DNA of 64,000 nucleotides from Clonostachys chloroleuca (lineage: Eukaryota > Ascomycota > Sordariomycetes > Hypocreales > Bionectriaceae): assembly GCA_037952775.1 (NCBI GenBank), contig JBANAY010000003.1:14756001-14820000 (forward strand). The letters are read 5' to 3'. Positions 34,134 to 43,881 of the stretch are shown piece after piece; the stretch's first letter is position 1; every line of letters begins with the position of its first letter. The notes under the pieces were generated by a model. It did no database searches. It saw only the letters and a list, made by a program, of their open reading frames with translations, and had not been told where the DNA came from. Position numbers and translations under genes: made by a program.

Positions 34134-35000
34134 CTAAAGACCACGGATGCCGAGCTCCTCGAGGTTGCGTCGGCCGCGACGACCAGTTTTACCACCAGTG
34201 CCTCCACCTGTACCTCCACCACCTGTAGGAATATCACCACGACGGGCGAGGATACTAAGCTCCTCAATATTGCGGCGGCCGCGACGACCAGTTTTACCAC
34301 CAGTACCTCCACCAGTGCCTCCACCACCTGTAGGAACATCACCACGACGGGCGAGGATACTAAGCTCCTCAAGGTCGCGGCGGCCACGACGACCAGTTTT
34401 ACCACCAGTACCTCCACCAGTGCCTCCACCACCTGTAGGAACATCACCACGACGGGCGAGGATACTAAGCTCCTCAAGGTCGCGGCGGCCACGACGACCA
34501 GTTTTACCACCAGTACCTCCACCAGTGCCTCCACCACCTGTAGGAACATCACCACGACGGGCGAGGATACTAAGCTCCTCAAGGTCGCGGCGGCCACGAC
34601 GACCAGTTTTACCACCAGTACCTCCACCAGTACCTCCACCACCTGTAGGAATATCACCACGACGGGCGAGGATGCCAAGCTCCTTGAGGTCACGGCGGCC
34701 ACGACGACTAGTTTTACCACCAGTTTTACCACCAGTGCCTCCACCAGTACCCCCACCACCTGTAGGAACATCACCGCGACGGGCGGGAATGCCGAGCTCC
34801 TCGAGATCGCGGGCAGCAACGTCGGCGAGGGTGTCCTCGTCAATGGATCGGAGGACAAACTCGCCCTGGACGCCACTATCAGCGCCATCAGCCCGGATGG
34901 CGAAATCGGTAGTGGTATCGCCAGAATTAGCCAGGCCCTCGCTGGAAAAGCCGAGAATGGCAGCGGCCGCGGCTAGCGAGAGTTTCTTTCCAGAAACCAT
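34134..35000 (-). CDS. Secreted Kex2-site repeat protein (KEP-like), 288 aa
   Basis: A single exon starts at ATG 35000 in a good context. Residues 1-24 (MVSGKKLSLAAAAAILGFSS onward) form a signal peptide. A pro-region follows (25-63), then seven copies of a short core, [DN][LI][EK]EL[GS]I, at 64, 104, 139, 174, 209, 244 and 279. Between cores lie six glycine/threonine-rich spacers of the type GDVPTGGGGTGGGTGGKTG. Every junction carries dibasic sites (LARR, GRRGRR) suited to the Kex2/KexB protease in the late Golgi. Cleavage would release two alternating peptide species. Such precursors include mating pheromones, hydrophobin-like repellents and ribosomal cyclic peptides. No Tyr is present in the core and no UstYa-like oxidase gene was seen nearby, so a ustiloxin-type product is unlikely. 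Confidence 0.82.
   Translation of the reverse strand: MVSGKKLSLAAAAAILGFSSEGLANSGDTTTDFAIRADGADSGVQGEFVLRSIDEDTLADVAARDLEELGIPARRGDVPTGGGGTGGGTGGKTGGKTSRRGRRDLKELGILARRGDIPTGGGGTGGGTGGKTGRRGRRDLEELSILARRGDVPTGGGGTGGGTGGKTGRRGRRDLEELSILARRGDVPTGGGGTGGGTGGKTGRRGRRDLEELSILARRGDVPTGGGGTGGGTGGKTGRRGRRNIEELSILARRGDIPTGGGGTGGGTGGKTGRRGRRNLEELGIRGL
34137..34811 (-). repeat. 105-bp tandem coding repeats of the KEP-like gene
   Basis: The period is 35 codons. The three central units (cores at residues 139, 174 and 209) are almost identical. The first spacer carries an extra four or five codons (a GGKT duplication), and the final core ends in RGL and stops. High identity between units suggests ongoing copy-number change. 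The repeats create long antisense open frames that are not genes. Confidence 0.85.
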
Positions 35001-36299
35001 AGTTGAATATATGCAAAAGCAATAAACACTTAAAGAGGTAGATATATAATATAAGCAGGAAGGCTAATGACTGTATTTTGATTTGAACAAATAAAGGAAA
35101 AAGTGAAGAGAAAGGGAAGAGCTAAAGTCAAAGGGAACTATAACTCTTATTGTATTGCTTGTTTGGATGAGTTAAATTGGGGGATGAAGATAGGGCAGAG
35201 AGAAGATGCGCTGATCTTATATAACGATTCTGTCTACTATTAATAAGCTCACCAAGCAAGGGATACCCAAACCTGAAGGATGCTGGCTCGCATTAACAAG
35301 AGCTTGGAGGATCCATAGTAAGACCCAAACGAAGAACGCTGAGGATAGCTTCCGATGTCCCTATTTCCATGCCAGCGATATGAGTAATTTCCACTTTTAG
35401 TGTCATTCTCATCTTAATGTAATAATGGTTAATTATCCTTGCAGTAGGAGTGAATTGAGGATCACCATGGTTGTTTGAGAGAGAGAGATAAGATTATTCT
35501 AATTGGGACTGCTGAGTGAAGGATGACCTTGGCTACAGCAAGAGATTACCGTTAAACCAGGCATTCCCTATAGAAAAGCACCAGGTCCAGAGCGGGGGAA
35601 ATAATGCTCGCTGGACTTCAATGAGGATTGGAACATCAACATTCTGGCTTCTCGTCATTGTTTCAGCGCTAAAGCCCCAGACCGGCGGCGGAACCGATCA
35701 TTGCTCGGGGGCAAATCCATCACGTAAGGCGTTACAGGGGCTTATCTTTCGTAGTTAACAGAGTCCGACGGTTGAGTGCGAGCCGCCCAATGGCATCTGA
35801 ACTGGCAAGGATTGTGATCTTTATCGCCAAGTAAGTCTAGCGTAATATACAGGGGAGGTAAATCCTAATCTCCTGCTCTCCAAACTATTCTACCTTCTAG
35901 CCCTATGGGTGGCGTAATCATCTTATCCCAGCCTATATAATGAATAGGTAACCCCCATGGACATGTTGCTGGGTAAGTTGCAGGGGGGTCGGAATTCTCC
36001 CCCAATCAGATAGGGATAGTGTCACAGGATGATTACATGTAGATGATTCTAATGCAGAGCACCTAAGTTCAACGAAAGGTTTATTCGGATCTACTGGTTC
36101 TCCTTGGCCGCCGTTCGGATGAGGCCTATGATAGCTGCGTTGCTCGCATTGTAGCTACGAGCCTAGTCGCGGCTGCTTCGCAGCCAGGTATAAGTTTGGA
36201 TGTAGTCACGTGATTTTCAATTCAGCGTAGCCTCCGCGTTTTACAGCTATTTTTTATCAATAATCTCTAATTTTTAAATAGCTCATCTATATCTTTCTC
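35001..36299. other. KEP promoter and non-coding flank of the AT-rich block
   Basis: The first 250 bp are A/T-rich and should hold the KEP promoter. The ORF at 35516-35758 has no recognisable content. No gene supported. Confidence 0.45.
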
Positions 36300-36655
36300 A
36301 TCATAATTAGCAATAGCTACAGGCCCAACCTAGCTATCATCTGTAGCGACAGTCAGTTCGTAGGCAGCTGACCCGGCCATTGCTAGCTGTCTCTCGTCAC
36401 GACGGGCGATAGCTGCAGACCCGACCTAGCAGTCTCTCGTCGGGACAGTCAATTCGTGGAGAGCCGACCTGTGTGTCTCTCGTCATGACGGATGATAGCT
36501 GCAGGCCCGACCTAGCTGTCATCCGTGGCGACATTCAGTTCGTAGATAGCCGACCTAGCTATTGCTAGCTGTCTCTCGTCAGGACAGTCAATTCGTGGGC
36601 AGCCGACCTAGCTATTGCTAGCCGTCTCTCGTCATGAAGGGCGAAGCTGCTGCAA
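36300..36655. repeat. Degenerate GC-balanced tandem repeats at the block edge
   Basis: Recurring modules such as CGACCTAGCTATTGCTAG, GTCTCTCGTCA and GACAGTCAATTCGTGG return in changing order, roughly every 55-80 bp. Many CpG and CpA sites remain, so this stretch escaped the mutation that affected the next 27 kb. Confidence 0.65.
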
Positions 36656-36995
36656 TGTAGACTGTTTAGGCGCTAACAGACAGACCGCGGCTGCGCAATA
36701 CAACCATGTTATGCCACTGACCGCAAAAATACCTTATTACACTAACAGCTATGCATAGAAACGCTCGCAATACGATGTTAGTACGCTAGCCAAATTGGAG
36801 CATTCTCAGCCAATCATTTGAACGATTCAGAGCAAATCATTACGACGATGTAGCAGGGGTTGACAGCCAATCATTATGCCAAGCTTTGAGAAATTACAGG
36901 AGAGGCAAACCGCGACCGGTTTGCGCAATAGAGCCTTGAGGAACGAAGTTAGCTATAGCTGATTTCGGCTTCTTTCATCGCTTCTAGCCACATAT
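36656..36995. other. Non-coding transition zone
   Basis: GC-balanced, no gene, immediately before the abrupt shift to T/A-only DNA near 37015. Confidence 0.4.
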
Positions 36996-37013
36996 CCTAG
37001 GTTCGAATCTAGG
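36996..37013 (+). other. tRNA-like T-arm / B-box sequence
   Basis: GGTTCGAATC at 37000-37009 matches the RNA polymerase III B-box consensus. It sits between CCTAG and CTAGG, which can pair, although the loop would be eight rather than seven bases. A possible A box (TAGCTATAGC) lies about 50 bp upstream. A full cloverleaf could not be drawn, so this is a tRNA relic or a tRNA-derived element end at best. Confidence 0.3.
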
Positions 37014-37732
37014 TATATATTATAAATTCATTTATAGTAGTATTACTTAAGGAAGGCCTGGGTCTTATTTATTAGTATATAATACAACTTTAGGTCTTAC
37101 CCTAGACTATCTTATATCCCAGATTATAGATAATAAAGTTATTAGAATATATTATATAAAATAGATATTTCTAAGATTTATAGTAAATAATTAGAGGTAA
37201 TAGCAACAGATAAATATACTATTAATATACTAGAGAACTTTATTATATAATAAACAATTATATAATTAAAATTAGTAATAGTTATTAAATATAAATAAAA
37301 CTTTAGCTTATAGTAGTAAATCCTATAGCACAGTCCTGCGTATAATTACCTTCTTTTTTAACCTTTAGGTTTCCGTTTTTTATAACTAGCCCTAAATATT
37401 TTCTGATAAATTAAAGTTTAGTAACTAGAGGCTTGTATTTTTAATATATTTATAATATAGTTTAGTTATATCGTTTAAGATAATTATTATTATCTTTTAA
37501 AGGACCTGGTTACTAGCTACAGCTGGTCCTTACCTGGTAGGGATTTTAATATTTAATACTGATATTATTATAAGCTGAAGGATATATAGTTATAAGCCCC
37601 TAGGGGCTATAGCGAAATTATATACTAACTAGCCCTTATTATTACAGTTTTAGAGGTATTAATACCTATGCCTAGACTGATTATATTAAGTTTAAAGGTT
37701 TTTTTTTATATAAAGGTTCGGGTATAGATTGT

Positions 37733-37840
37733 AATTATATAAATTAATTAACTATATAATTATATAAATTAATTAACTATATAATTATATAAATTAATTA
37801 ACTATATAATTATATAAATTAATTAACTATATAATTATAT
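37733..37840. repeat. 25-bp A/T-only tandem repeat, about 4.3 copies
   Basis: Four perfect 25-base units starting AATTATATAAATTAATTAAC, then a partial unit. The identity between units contrasts with the decayed surroundings. Confidence 0.85.
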
Positions 37841-37914
37841 TATATATATAGCCTGATTTTAGGATATCCCTTATTTATAGCTAAAAAATAAATAAAAAAT
37901 ACTAGAGAACTTTA

Positions 37915-38310
37915 TAATAGTTAGATAACTTATACTAAATAGGGTCTAGAGTAGGTCAGGGTTAAACTAATTAGAGTATTATTCTAAGTAGTATAATTAA
38001 ATTATCTTAAGCTATATAATATAAGTTACTATTAATATATAAGTATTATAGAGCTAGTAATAATAGATATATAGATAATATTACTAAAGGTTTATAACTA
38101 TATTAATAACTATCTAAAAGAGTATTTCTATCTAGTAAAATAAATATATATATACTAAGGGCTTATAATAGATCACTAGTAATCTAAAGTAAGTTTAGTT
38201 AAGAATTATTTAAGCTTACTAATAATCTAGAGTAATCTATCTCTTATTAATATAAAAAGTAGAGTATACTATATAATATAAATAGTATATACTTTATTTA
38301 TAATATATTA
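37915..38310 (+). mobile_element. LTR family C, copy C1 (RIP-mutated)
   Basis: It aligns over its length with the clean copy at 55368-55760, but with CpA-to-TpA type changes throughout (for example GTTGGATGACTTACACTGG has become GTTAGATAACTTATACTAA). It is followed by TTCTCTCTCTATT, the complement of the element's polypurine tract, so it belonged to a minus-oriented element. Confidence 0.75.
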
Positions 38311-38431
38311 TTCTCTCTCTATTAGTTTTATTCTTAAGATTAGTTTTTATAGTTATAGTTAATATATAATTTCTTTTATTCTTAATTATTCTATATATTA
38401 CTAATTATATTATAGTTTTTATTTAAGAAGT

Positions 38432-39295
38432 TGTTGAAATTACAGTGGCCTACAAGGTGTATTAGGCCTTGAGACCGCTATAACTAGCAGCAGTGGAAAT
38501 TTTAGCTTCTAACTTATAGCGAACACTCCTCTATAACTTAGTCAAACTTCACACTAGAAAGTCGGTTTATAGTGCATTTTATAGCGCAAAAGGATCTTAT
38601 TTTGGTGAGAGGAACCGGAAAAATATACCAATTTCTCTCATAGGTCTACCGACTAAAAACTACTCTAAAACCCGCTACAGCAGCTTCCCGGGCCACTTTT
38701 GATTTTCCGCAAAATTCATTACTATAGGAAATCTAAAAAATCGACTCACAACTACCAAACCATAAGATAGATATATATAACCTTTTTAAGACCCACTTTT
38801 ATCTGAAAGAGCTAGTTAAGCTGATCAGTTAAGTATAGATATTAGATATCTTATCTTTAAAGCTGAAAGAGATATCTAAGATCTAAGGTCTAGTCTAGGG
38901 TAGGTTGGTTATAGGGTAGCTTGGGTATAGGTTAGGCTACTAGAAGTTACTCAGATTTTTTCCTGAATTTTCTAGACCCTTATTTAGGCTAATATAGCCT
39001 AATAACCTATAAATAACGCTGCTGACGCTCCTAGCCCTAAAGAGGAACTGGAGCCTGCTAAGCCGTAGCGGTCATAGCGGCCTGTAGCCACTGACCCACA
39101 GTGGCTGCAACCGCTATTGGCTCGTGATCGTAGTCGCTATCGGATAGCGGTCTCAATCGCTATTGGCTAGCTGTTACAGGGGATAGCGATCGCTAACAGT
39201 TAGTGGTTGCGACCGCTAGAGGTTAGTGGTTGCAACCGCTAACTTATAGCGATACGGTCACTAACTTATAGTGGCTATAGTCTCTCAATTCAACA
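38432..39295 (+). mobile_element. LTR family A, copy A1, complete solo LTR with TSD GAAGT
   Basis: 864 bp, begins TGTTGAAATTACAG and ends CTCTCAATTCAACA, giving TG...CA ends with a 7-bp terminal inverted match. GAAGT at 38427-38431 is repeated at 39296-39300, a 5-bp target-site duplication. No internal domain follows, so it is a solo LTR. The 3' third is built of short GC-richer repeats around GCGATCGC-like motifs. Confidence 0.85.
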
Positions 39296-39338
39296 GAAGT
39301 TATAATAGTATAAATATTTTATATCTCTAATTAAAGTA

Positions 39339-39705
39339 TAATAATTAGATTAACTTATACTAGACAGGGTCTAGGGTAGGTCAGGGTTAAACTAATTAGA
39401 GTATTATTCTGAGTAGTATAATCAGGTTATTATAAGCTATATAATATAAGTTACTATTAATATATAAGTATTATAGAGCTAGTAATAATAGATATATAGA
39501 TAATATTATTAATAACTATCTAAAGGAGTATTCTATCTAATAAAATAAATATATATATATACTAAGGGATTATTAAAGCTTAGTAATAATCCAGATTTCT
39601 AGATTATAAGGATTATTATAAGATCCTAATAATCTATAGGTAATTAGTTAAAAAGTATAGGGTTCTATATATAATCTATATATTAAAATAAAATTTATAA
39701 TATAA
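39339..39705 (+). mobile_element. LTR family C, copy C2 (RIP-mutated)
   Basis: Matches C1 and C6 in order, including GGTCTAGGGTAGGTCAGGGT and the 3' end; it is again followed by a C/T tract (TTCCCTCTCTATT). It lies 44 bp downstream of A1. Confidence 0.7.
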
Positions 39706-39803
39706 AGTTCCCTCTCTATTAGTTATATTCTTAAGATTATATTTTATAGTCTAATTAGTAGGTTCTTTTTAACTTAATCTTATATTCTCTTTATAGTTTA
39801 TAA

Positions 39804-40713
39804 TGGTGAATTGAGAGACTATAGCCACTATAAGTTAGTGACCGTATCGCTATAAGTTAGCGGTTGCAACCACTAACCTCTAGCGGTCGCAACCACTAAC
39901 TGTTAGCGATCGTAGCCACTGACTGTTAGCGATCGCGGCCACTAACTGTTAGCGATCGCTATCCCCTGTAACAGCTAGCCAATAGCGATTGAGACCGCTA
40001 TCCGATAGCGATTACGATCACTAGCCAATAGCGCTTGCAGCCACTGTAGGTCAGTAGCTACAGGCTGCTATGACCGCTATGGTTTAGCGGGCTCCAGTTC
40101 CCCTTTAGGGCTAGGAGCGTCAGCAGCGTTACTTATAGGTTATTAAGCTATAATAGCCTAAATAAGGGTCTAGAAAATTCAGGAAAGAATCTGAGTAACT
40201 TCTAGCAGCCTAATCTATACCTAGGCTACCCTATAACTAACCTACCCTAGACTAGACCTTAGATCTTAGATAATTTCTTTATCTTTAAAGATAGAATATC
40301 TAATATCTATACTTAATAGATCAGCTTAAGAGCCTCTTTTAGATAAAGGTAGGTCTTATAAAAGTTATATCTATCTATCTTACAGTTAGGTAGTTATAAG
40401 TTGATTTTTTAGATTTCCTATAGTAATAAATTTTATAGAAAATCAAAAATAGCTCGGGAAACTACTATAGTAGGTTTTAGAGTAGTTTTTAGTTAGTAGA
40501 TCTATAAGAGAAATTAGTATATTTTTCTAGTTCCTCTTACTAAAATAAGATTCTTTTATACTATAAAATATACTATAAACTGACTTTCTAGTATAAAATT
40601 TAACTAAGTTATAGAGGAGTATTTACTATAAGTTAGAAGCTAAAACTTCTGCTGCTGCTAGTTATAGCGGTCTCAAGGCCTAATATACCTTATAGGCCAC
40701 TGTGATTTTAATA
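39804..40713 (-). mobile_element. LTR family A, copy A2, reverse orientation
   Basis: Starts TGGTGAATTGAGAGAC and ends CTGTGATTTTAATA, the reverse complement of A1 with degraded termini. 910 bp; the extra length lies in additional GTTAGCGATCG-type repeat units. More RIP-mutated than A1. No target duplication was recognisable. Confidence 0.8.
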
Positions 40714-41131
40714 ACTACTATAATAGCTATTATAGCAGATTTTATATCTACTATAGTATTTATATTAGTAGTCTTATATTTCTCTATATAAGAATCTTAT
40801 AGTAGTTATAAGTCTATATTATAGAAGATAATATATTATCTTTAGAGCTCTTATAATCTAGAAATATCTATAAGTATAAAGCTTTCTCCCTACTAGATAG
40901 AGATTCTATAAGTTATTAATATATTTTTTTATCTATTCTATAGTCTATCTTTCTTAGCTACCCTATAGCTAATAGAGTTTTATTTTCTCTTTTAGAGCTT
41001 ATACTTTCTACTATATCTTTTTAAATAATCTCTCTAATATCTCTTAGCCTACTCTATAGGCTTTATTTACTCTAGACTTAACTTACCCTATAATTAATCT
41101 ATTTAATACTAAAGATCTTAATTTTTTAAAA
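40714..41131 (+). mobile_element. LTR family B fragment, copy B3
   Basis: Corresponds to the 3' half of B1 (42367-43136), including the AGATAGAGATTCTATAAGT segment and the terminal TTTAAAA, with heavy T/A conversion. The 5' end is missing. Confidence 0.65.
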
Positions 41132-41358
41132 GATTATAAGCCTGGGAGAGCTTTATTTTATAAAAAAAAGCTCTATTTTAGAATTAAGAGTTCTTACCCT
41201 ATACTAGGAAAATTATTTATTTACTTTATACCTTAGTCTAAATCTTAGTAACTTTCTTTACTAAAGAAGATCTAAAATAGCTAATAAAGATAGCTATATA
41301 GAGGAATTAACTTCTAAAAGTATTAAAATTTATCTCTTTTTAATAGCTATTCTAATAA

Positions 41359-41598
41359 TATTATAAATAAAGTATATATTATCTATTTTATATAGTATAC
41401 CCTACCTTTTATCCTAATAAGAGATAAATTACTCTAGATTATTAGTAAGCTATTATAAGCTCTTAGTATATATATATATATTTATTTTACTAAATAGAAA
41501 TACTTTTTTAGATAGTTATTAATATAGTTATAAACCTTTAGTAATATTATCTATATATTTATTATTACTAGCTCTATAATATTTATATATTAATAATA
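41359..41598 (-). mobile_element. LTR family C fragment, copy C3, reverse orientation
   Basis: Begins TATTATAAATAAAG, the mutated form of TGTTATGAATAAAGC, and runs about 240 bp before breaking off. The 40 bp beyond it match a segment near 63430-63470 in reverse. Confidence 0.6.
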
Positions 41599-42366
41599 AC
41601 TCTTATTTAGTTAATTATCTTATCTTAATTACTATATAATAACGTCAGCAGTGTTACTTATAGGTTATTAAGCTATAATAGCCTAAATAAAGGTCTAGAA
41701 AATTCAGGAAAAAATCTGAGTAACTTCTGTTGAATTGAGAGACTATAGCTACTATAAGTTAGTGACCGTATCGCTATAAGTTAGCGGTTGCAACCACTAA
41801 CCTCTAGCGGTCGCAACCACTAACTGTTAGCGATCGTAGCCACTGACTGTTAGCGATCGCGGCCACTAACTGTTAGCGATCGCTATCCCCTGTAACAACT
41901 AGCCAATAGCGGTTGCAGCCACTGTGGGTCAGTGGCTACAGGCCGCTATAACCGCTACGGCTTAGCGGGCTCCAGTTCCTCTTTAGGGCTAGGAGCGTCA
42001 GCAGCGTTATTTATAGGTTATTAGGCTATATTAGCCTAAATAAGGGTCTAGAAAATTCAGGAAAAATCTGAGTAACTTCTAGTAGCCTAACCTATACCTA
42101 AGCTACCCTATAACCAACCTACCCTAGATTAGATCTTAGATCTTAGATATCTCCTTCAGCTTTAAAGATAAGATATCTAATATCTATACTTAACTAATCA
42201 GCTTAACTAGCTCTTTCAGATAAAAGTAGGTCTTAAAAAGGTTATATATATCCGTCTTATGGTTTGGTGGTTATGAGTTGATTTTTTAGATTTCCTATAG
42301 TAATAAATTTTGCGGAAAATCAAAAGTAGCCCGGGAAGCTGCTATAGCGGGTTTTAGAGTAGTTTT

Positions 42367-43136
42367 TGTTGAGATTTACCCTATAGACTATAGGGTAGAT
42401 CAAGATTACCCTATATTAATTGATCAAATGATATATAATTAGTATAGGGTAAGGGGGAATGAAATAACTAACTTAGGGCTCTCTAAAGCTGGGAGCCCTC
42501 TGAAGCTACTGGCCTAACCCACTGTAGCTGCCCATTGGGGCAATTGCGTTAGCGGTCACAACCGCTGTAACAGCCGCTGTGGCGTCCGTGCTAGCGATCC
42601 CGTATTACACTGAAGCAGCTGCATTAGCGGACTTCGTGTCCGCTGCAGCGCTTGCATTAGCGGACCTCGTATCCGCCGTACGAGAACCTTAGCACTTAGT
42701 TTAGTGAACCTCGTAACCACTATAGCAGCTGTATTAAGCGGACTTCGTGTCCGCTGTAGCATCTGCATTAGCAGTCTCATATCCCTCTGTACGAGAACCT
42801 TATAGCGGTTACAAGCCCGTATTACAGAAAGCAATGTATTATCTTCAGGGCCCTTACGGCCTGGAAACACCTATAAGTACAGGGCTTCCTCCCTGCTAGA
42901 TAGAGATTCTATAAGTCACCAATACACTCTTTTATCTACCCTACAGTCTATCTTTCTTAGCTACCCTGTAGCTAATAGAGCTTTATTTTCTCTTATAGAG
43001 TCTATACCTTCTACTATACCTTTTCAAACGATCCTTCTCTAGTATTTCGGAGCCTACCCTATAGGCTTTATCTACCCTAGACCCAGCTTACCCTACAGCT
43101 GGTCTACCCTATACTAGAGACCTTGACCTTTCAAAA
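42367..43136 (+). mobile_element. LTR family B, copy B1, nested in A3, TSD GTTTT
   Basis: 770 bp, starts TGTTGAGATTTACCC and ends CTTTCAAAA. GTTTT at 42362-42366 is repeated at 43137-43141, and removing the insert restores the uninterrupted family A sequence. It is less RIP-mutated than its surroundings and keeps a GC-richer core with several perfect hairpins. The open frame 42556-42870 inside it is a product of those repeats, not a gene. Confidence 0.85.
42626..42755. repeat. Array of short hairpins within B1
   Basis: AGCGGAC-TTCGT-GTCCGCT occurs at 42626-42644 and again at 42737-42755. A variant (GCGGAcctcgtaTCCGC) lies at about 42660-42677, and further decayed copies follow. Each can fold into a 6-7 bp stem with a 5-base loop. 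Confidence 0.7.
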
Positions 43137-43881
43137 GTTTTTAGTCGGTAGGCCTATAAGAGAAATTAGTATATTTTTCCGGTTCCTCTCACCAAAATAA
43201 GATTCTTTTGCGCTATAAAATACACTATAAACCAACTTTCTAGTATGAAATTTGACTAAGTTATAGAGGAGTATTCACTATAAGTTAGAAGCTAAATTTT
43301 CCACTGCTGCTAGTTATAGCGGTCTCAAGGCCTAATACACCTTGTAGGCCACTGTAATTTCAACAACTTCTAGTAGCCTAACCTATACCCAAGCTACCCT
43401 ATAACTAACCTACCCTAGACTAGACCTTAGATCTTAGATATCTCTTTCAGCTTTAAAGATAAGATATCTAATATCTATACTTAACTAATCAGCTTAACTA
43501 GCTCTCTCAGATAAAAGTGGGTCTTAAAAAGGTTATATATATCCATCTTATAGTTTAGTAGTTATAAGTTAATTTTTTAGATTTCCTATAGTAATAAATT
43601 TTATAGAAAATTAAAAGTAGCTCGGGAAGCTGCTATAGTGGGTTTTAGAGTAGTTTTTAGTTAGTAGACCTATAAGAGAAATTAGTATATTTTTCCGGTT
43701 CCTCTTATCAAAATAGGATTCTTTTGCACTATAAAATGCACTATAAATAAACTTTCTAGTATGAAATTTGACTAAGTTATAGAGGAGTGTTCACTATAAG
43801 TTAGAAGCTAAATTTTCTACTGCTGCTAGTTATAGCGGTCTCAAGGCCTAATGCACCTTGTAGGCCACTGTAATTTCAATA

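Larger units (their letters stand above)
41728..43365 (-). mobile_element. LTR family A, copy A3, nested in A4, TSD ACTTC
   Basis: Starts TGTTGAATTGAGAG and ends CTGTAATTTCAACA. ACTTC at 41723-41727 is repeated at 43366-43370. Its own sequence is interrupted by family B copy B1 (42367-43136). Without B1 and one B1 target duplication, A3 is about 860 bp. Confidence 0.85.
41641..43881 (-). mobile_element. LTR family A, copy A4, split by insertion of A3
   Basis: Pieces 41641-41727 and 43371-43881 read as one family A copy when A3 and one target duplication are removed. The left end is truncated at 41641. The right end CTGTAATTTCAATA abuts an integrase-like fragment. Confidence 0.75.

Noticed and set aside
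34134..35000. Ustiloxin/phomopsin-type (dikaritin) peptide precursor
   Set aside because: The core has no Tyr and no UstYa-like or tyrosinase gene is visible in the window; only the general Kex2-repeat class is supported.
33969..35025. Long ORFs on both strands (335, 292 and 279 aa) overlapping the repeat protein
   Set aside because: They are frame shadows of the 105-bp repeat. Only the 34134-35000 minus frame has a signal peptide, pro-region and dibasic sites.
42556..42870. 104-aa ORF inside the AT-rich block
   Set aside because: It lies within LTR copy B1 and its repeated residues come from the hairpin array.
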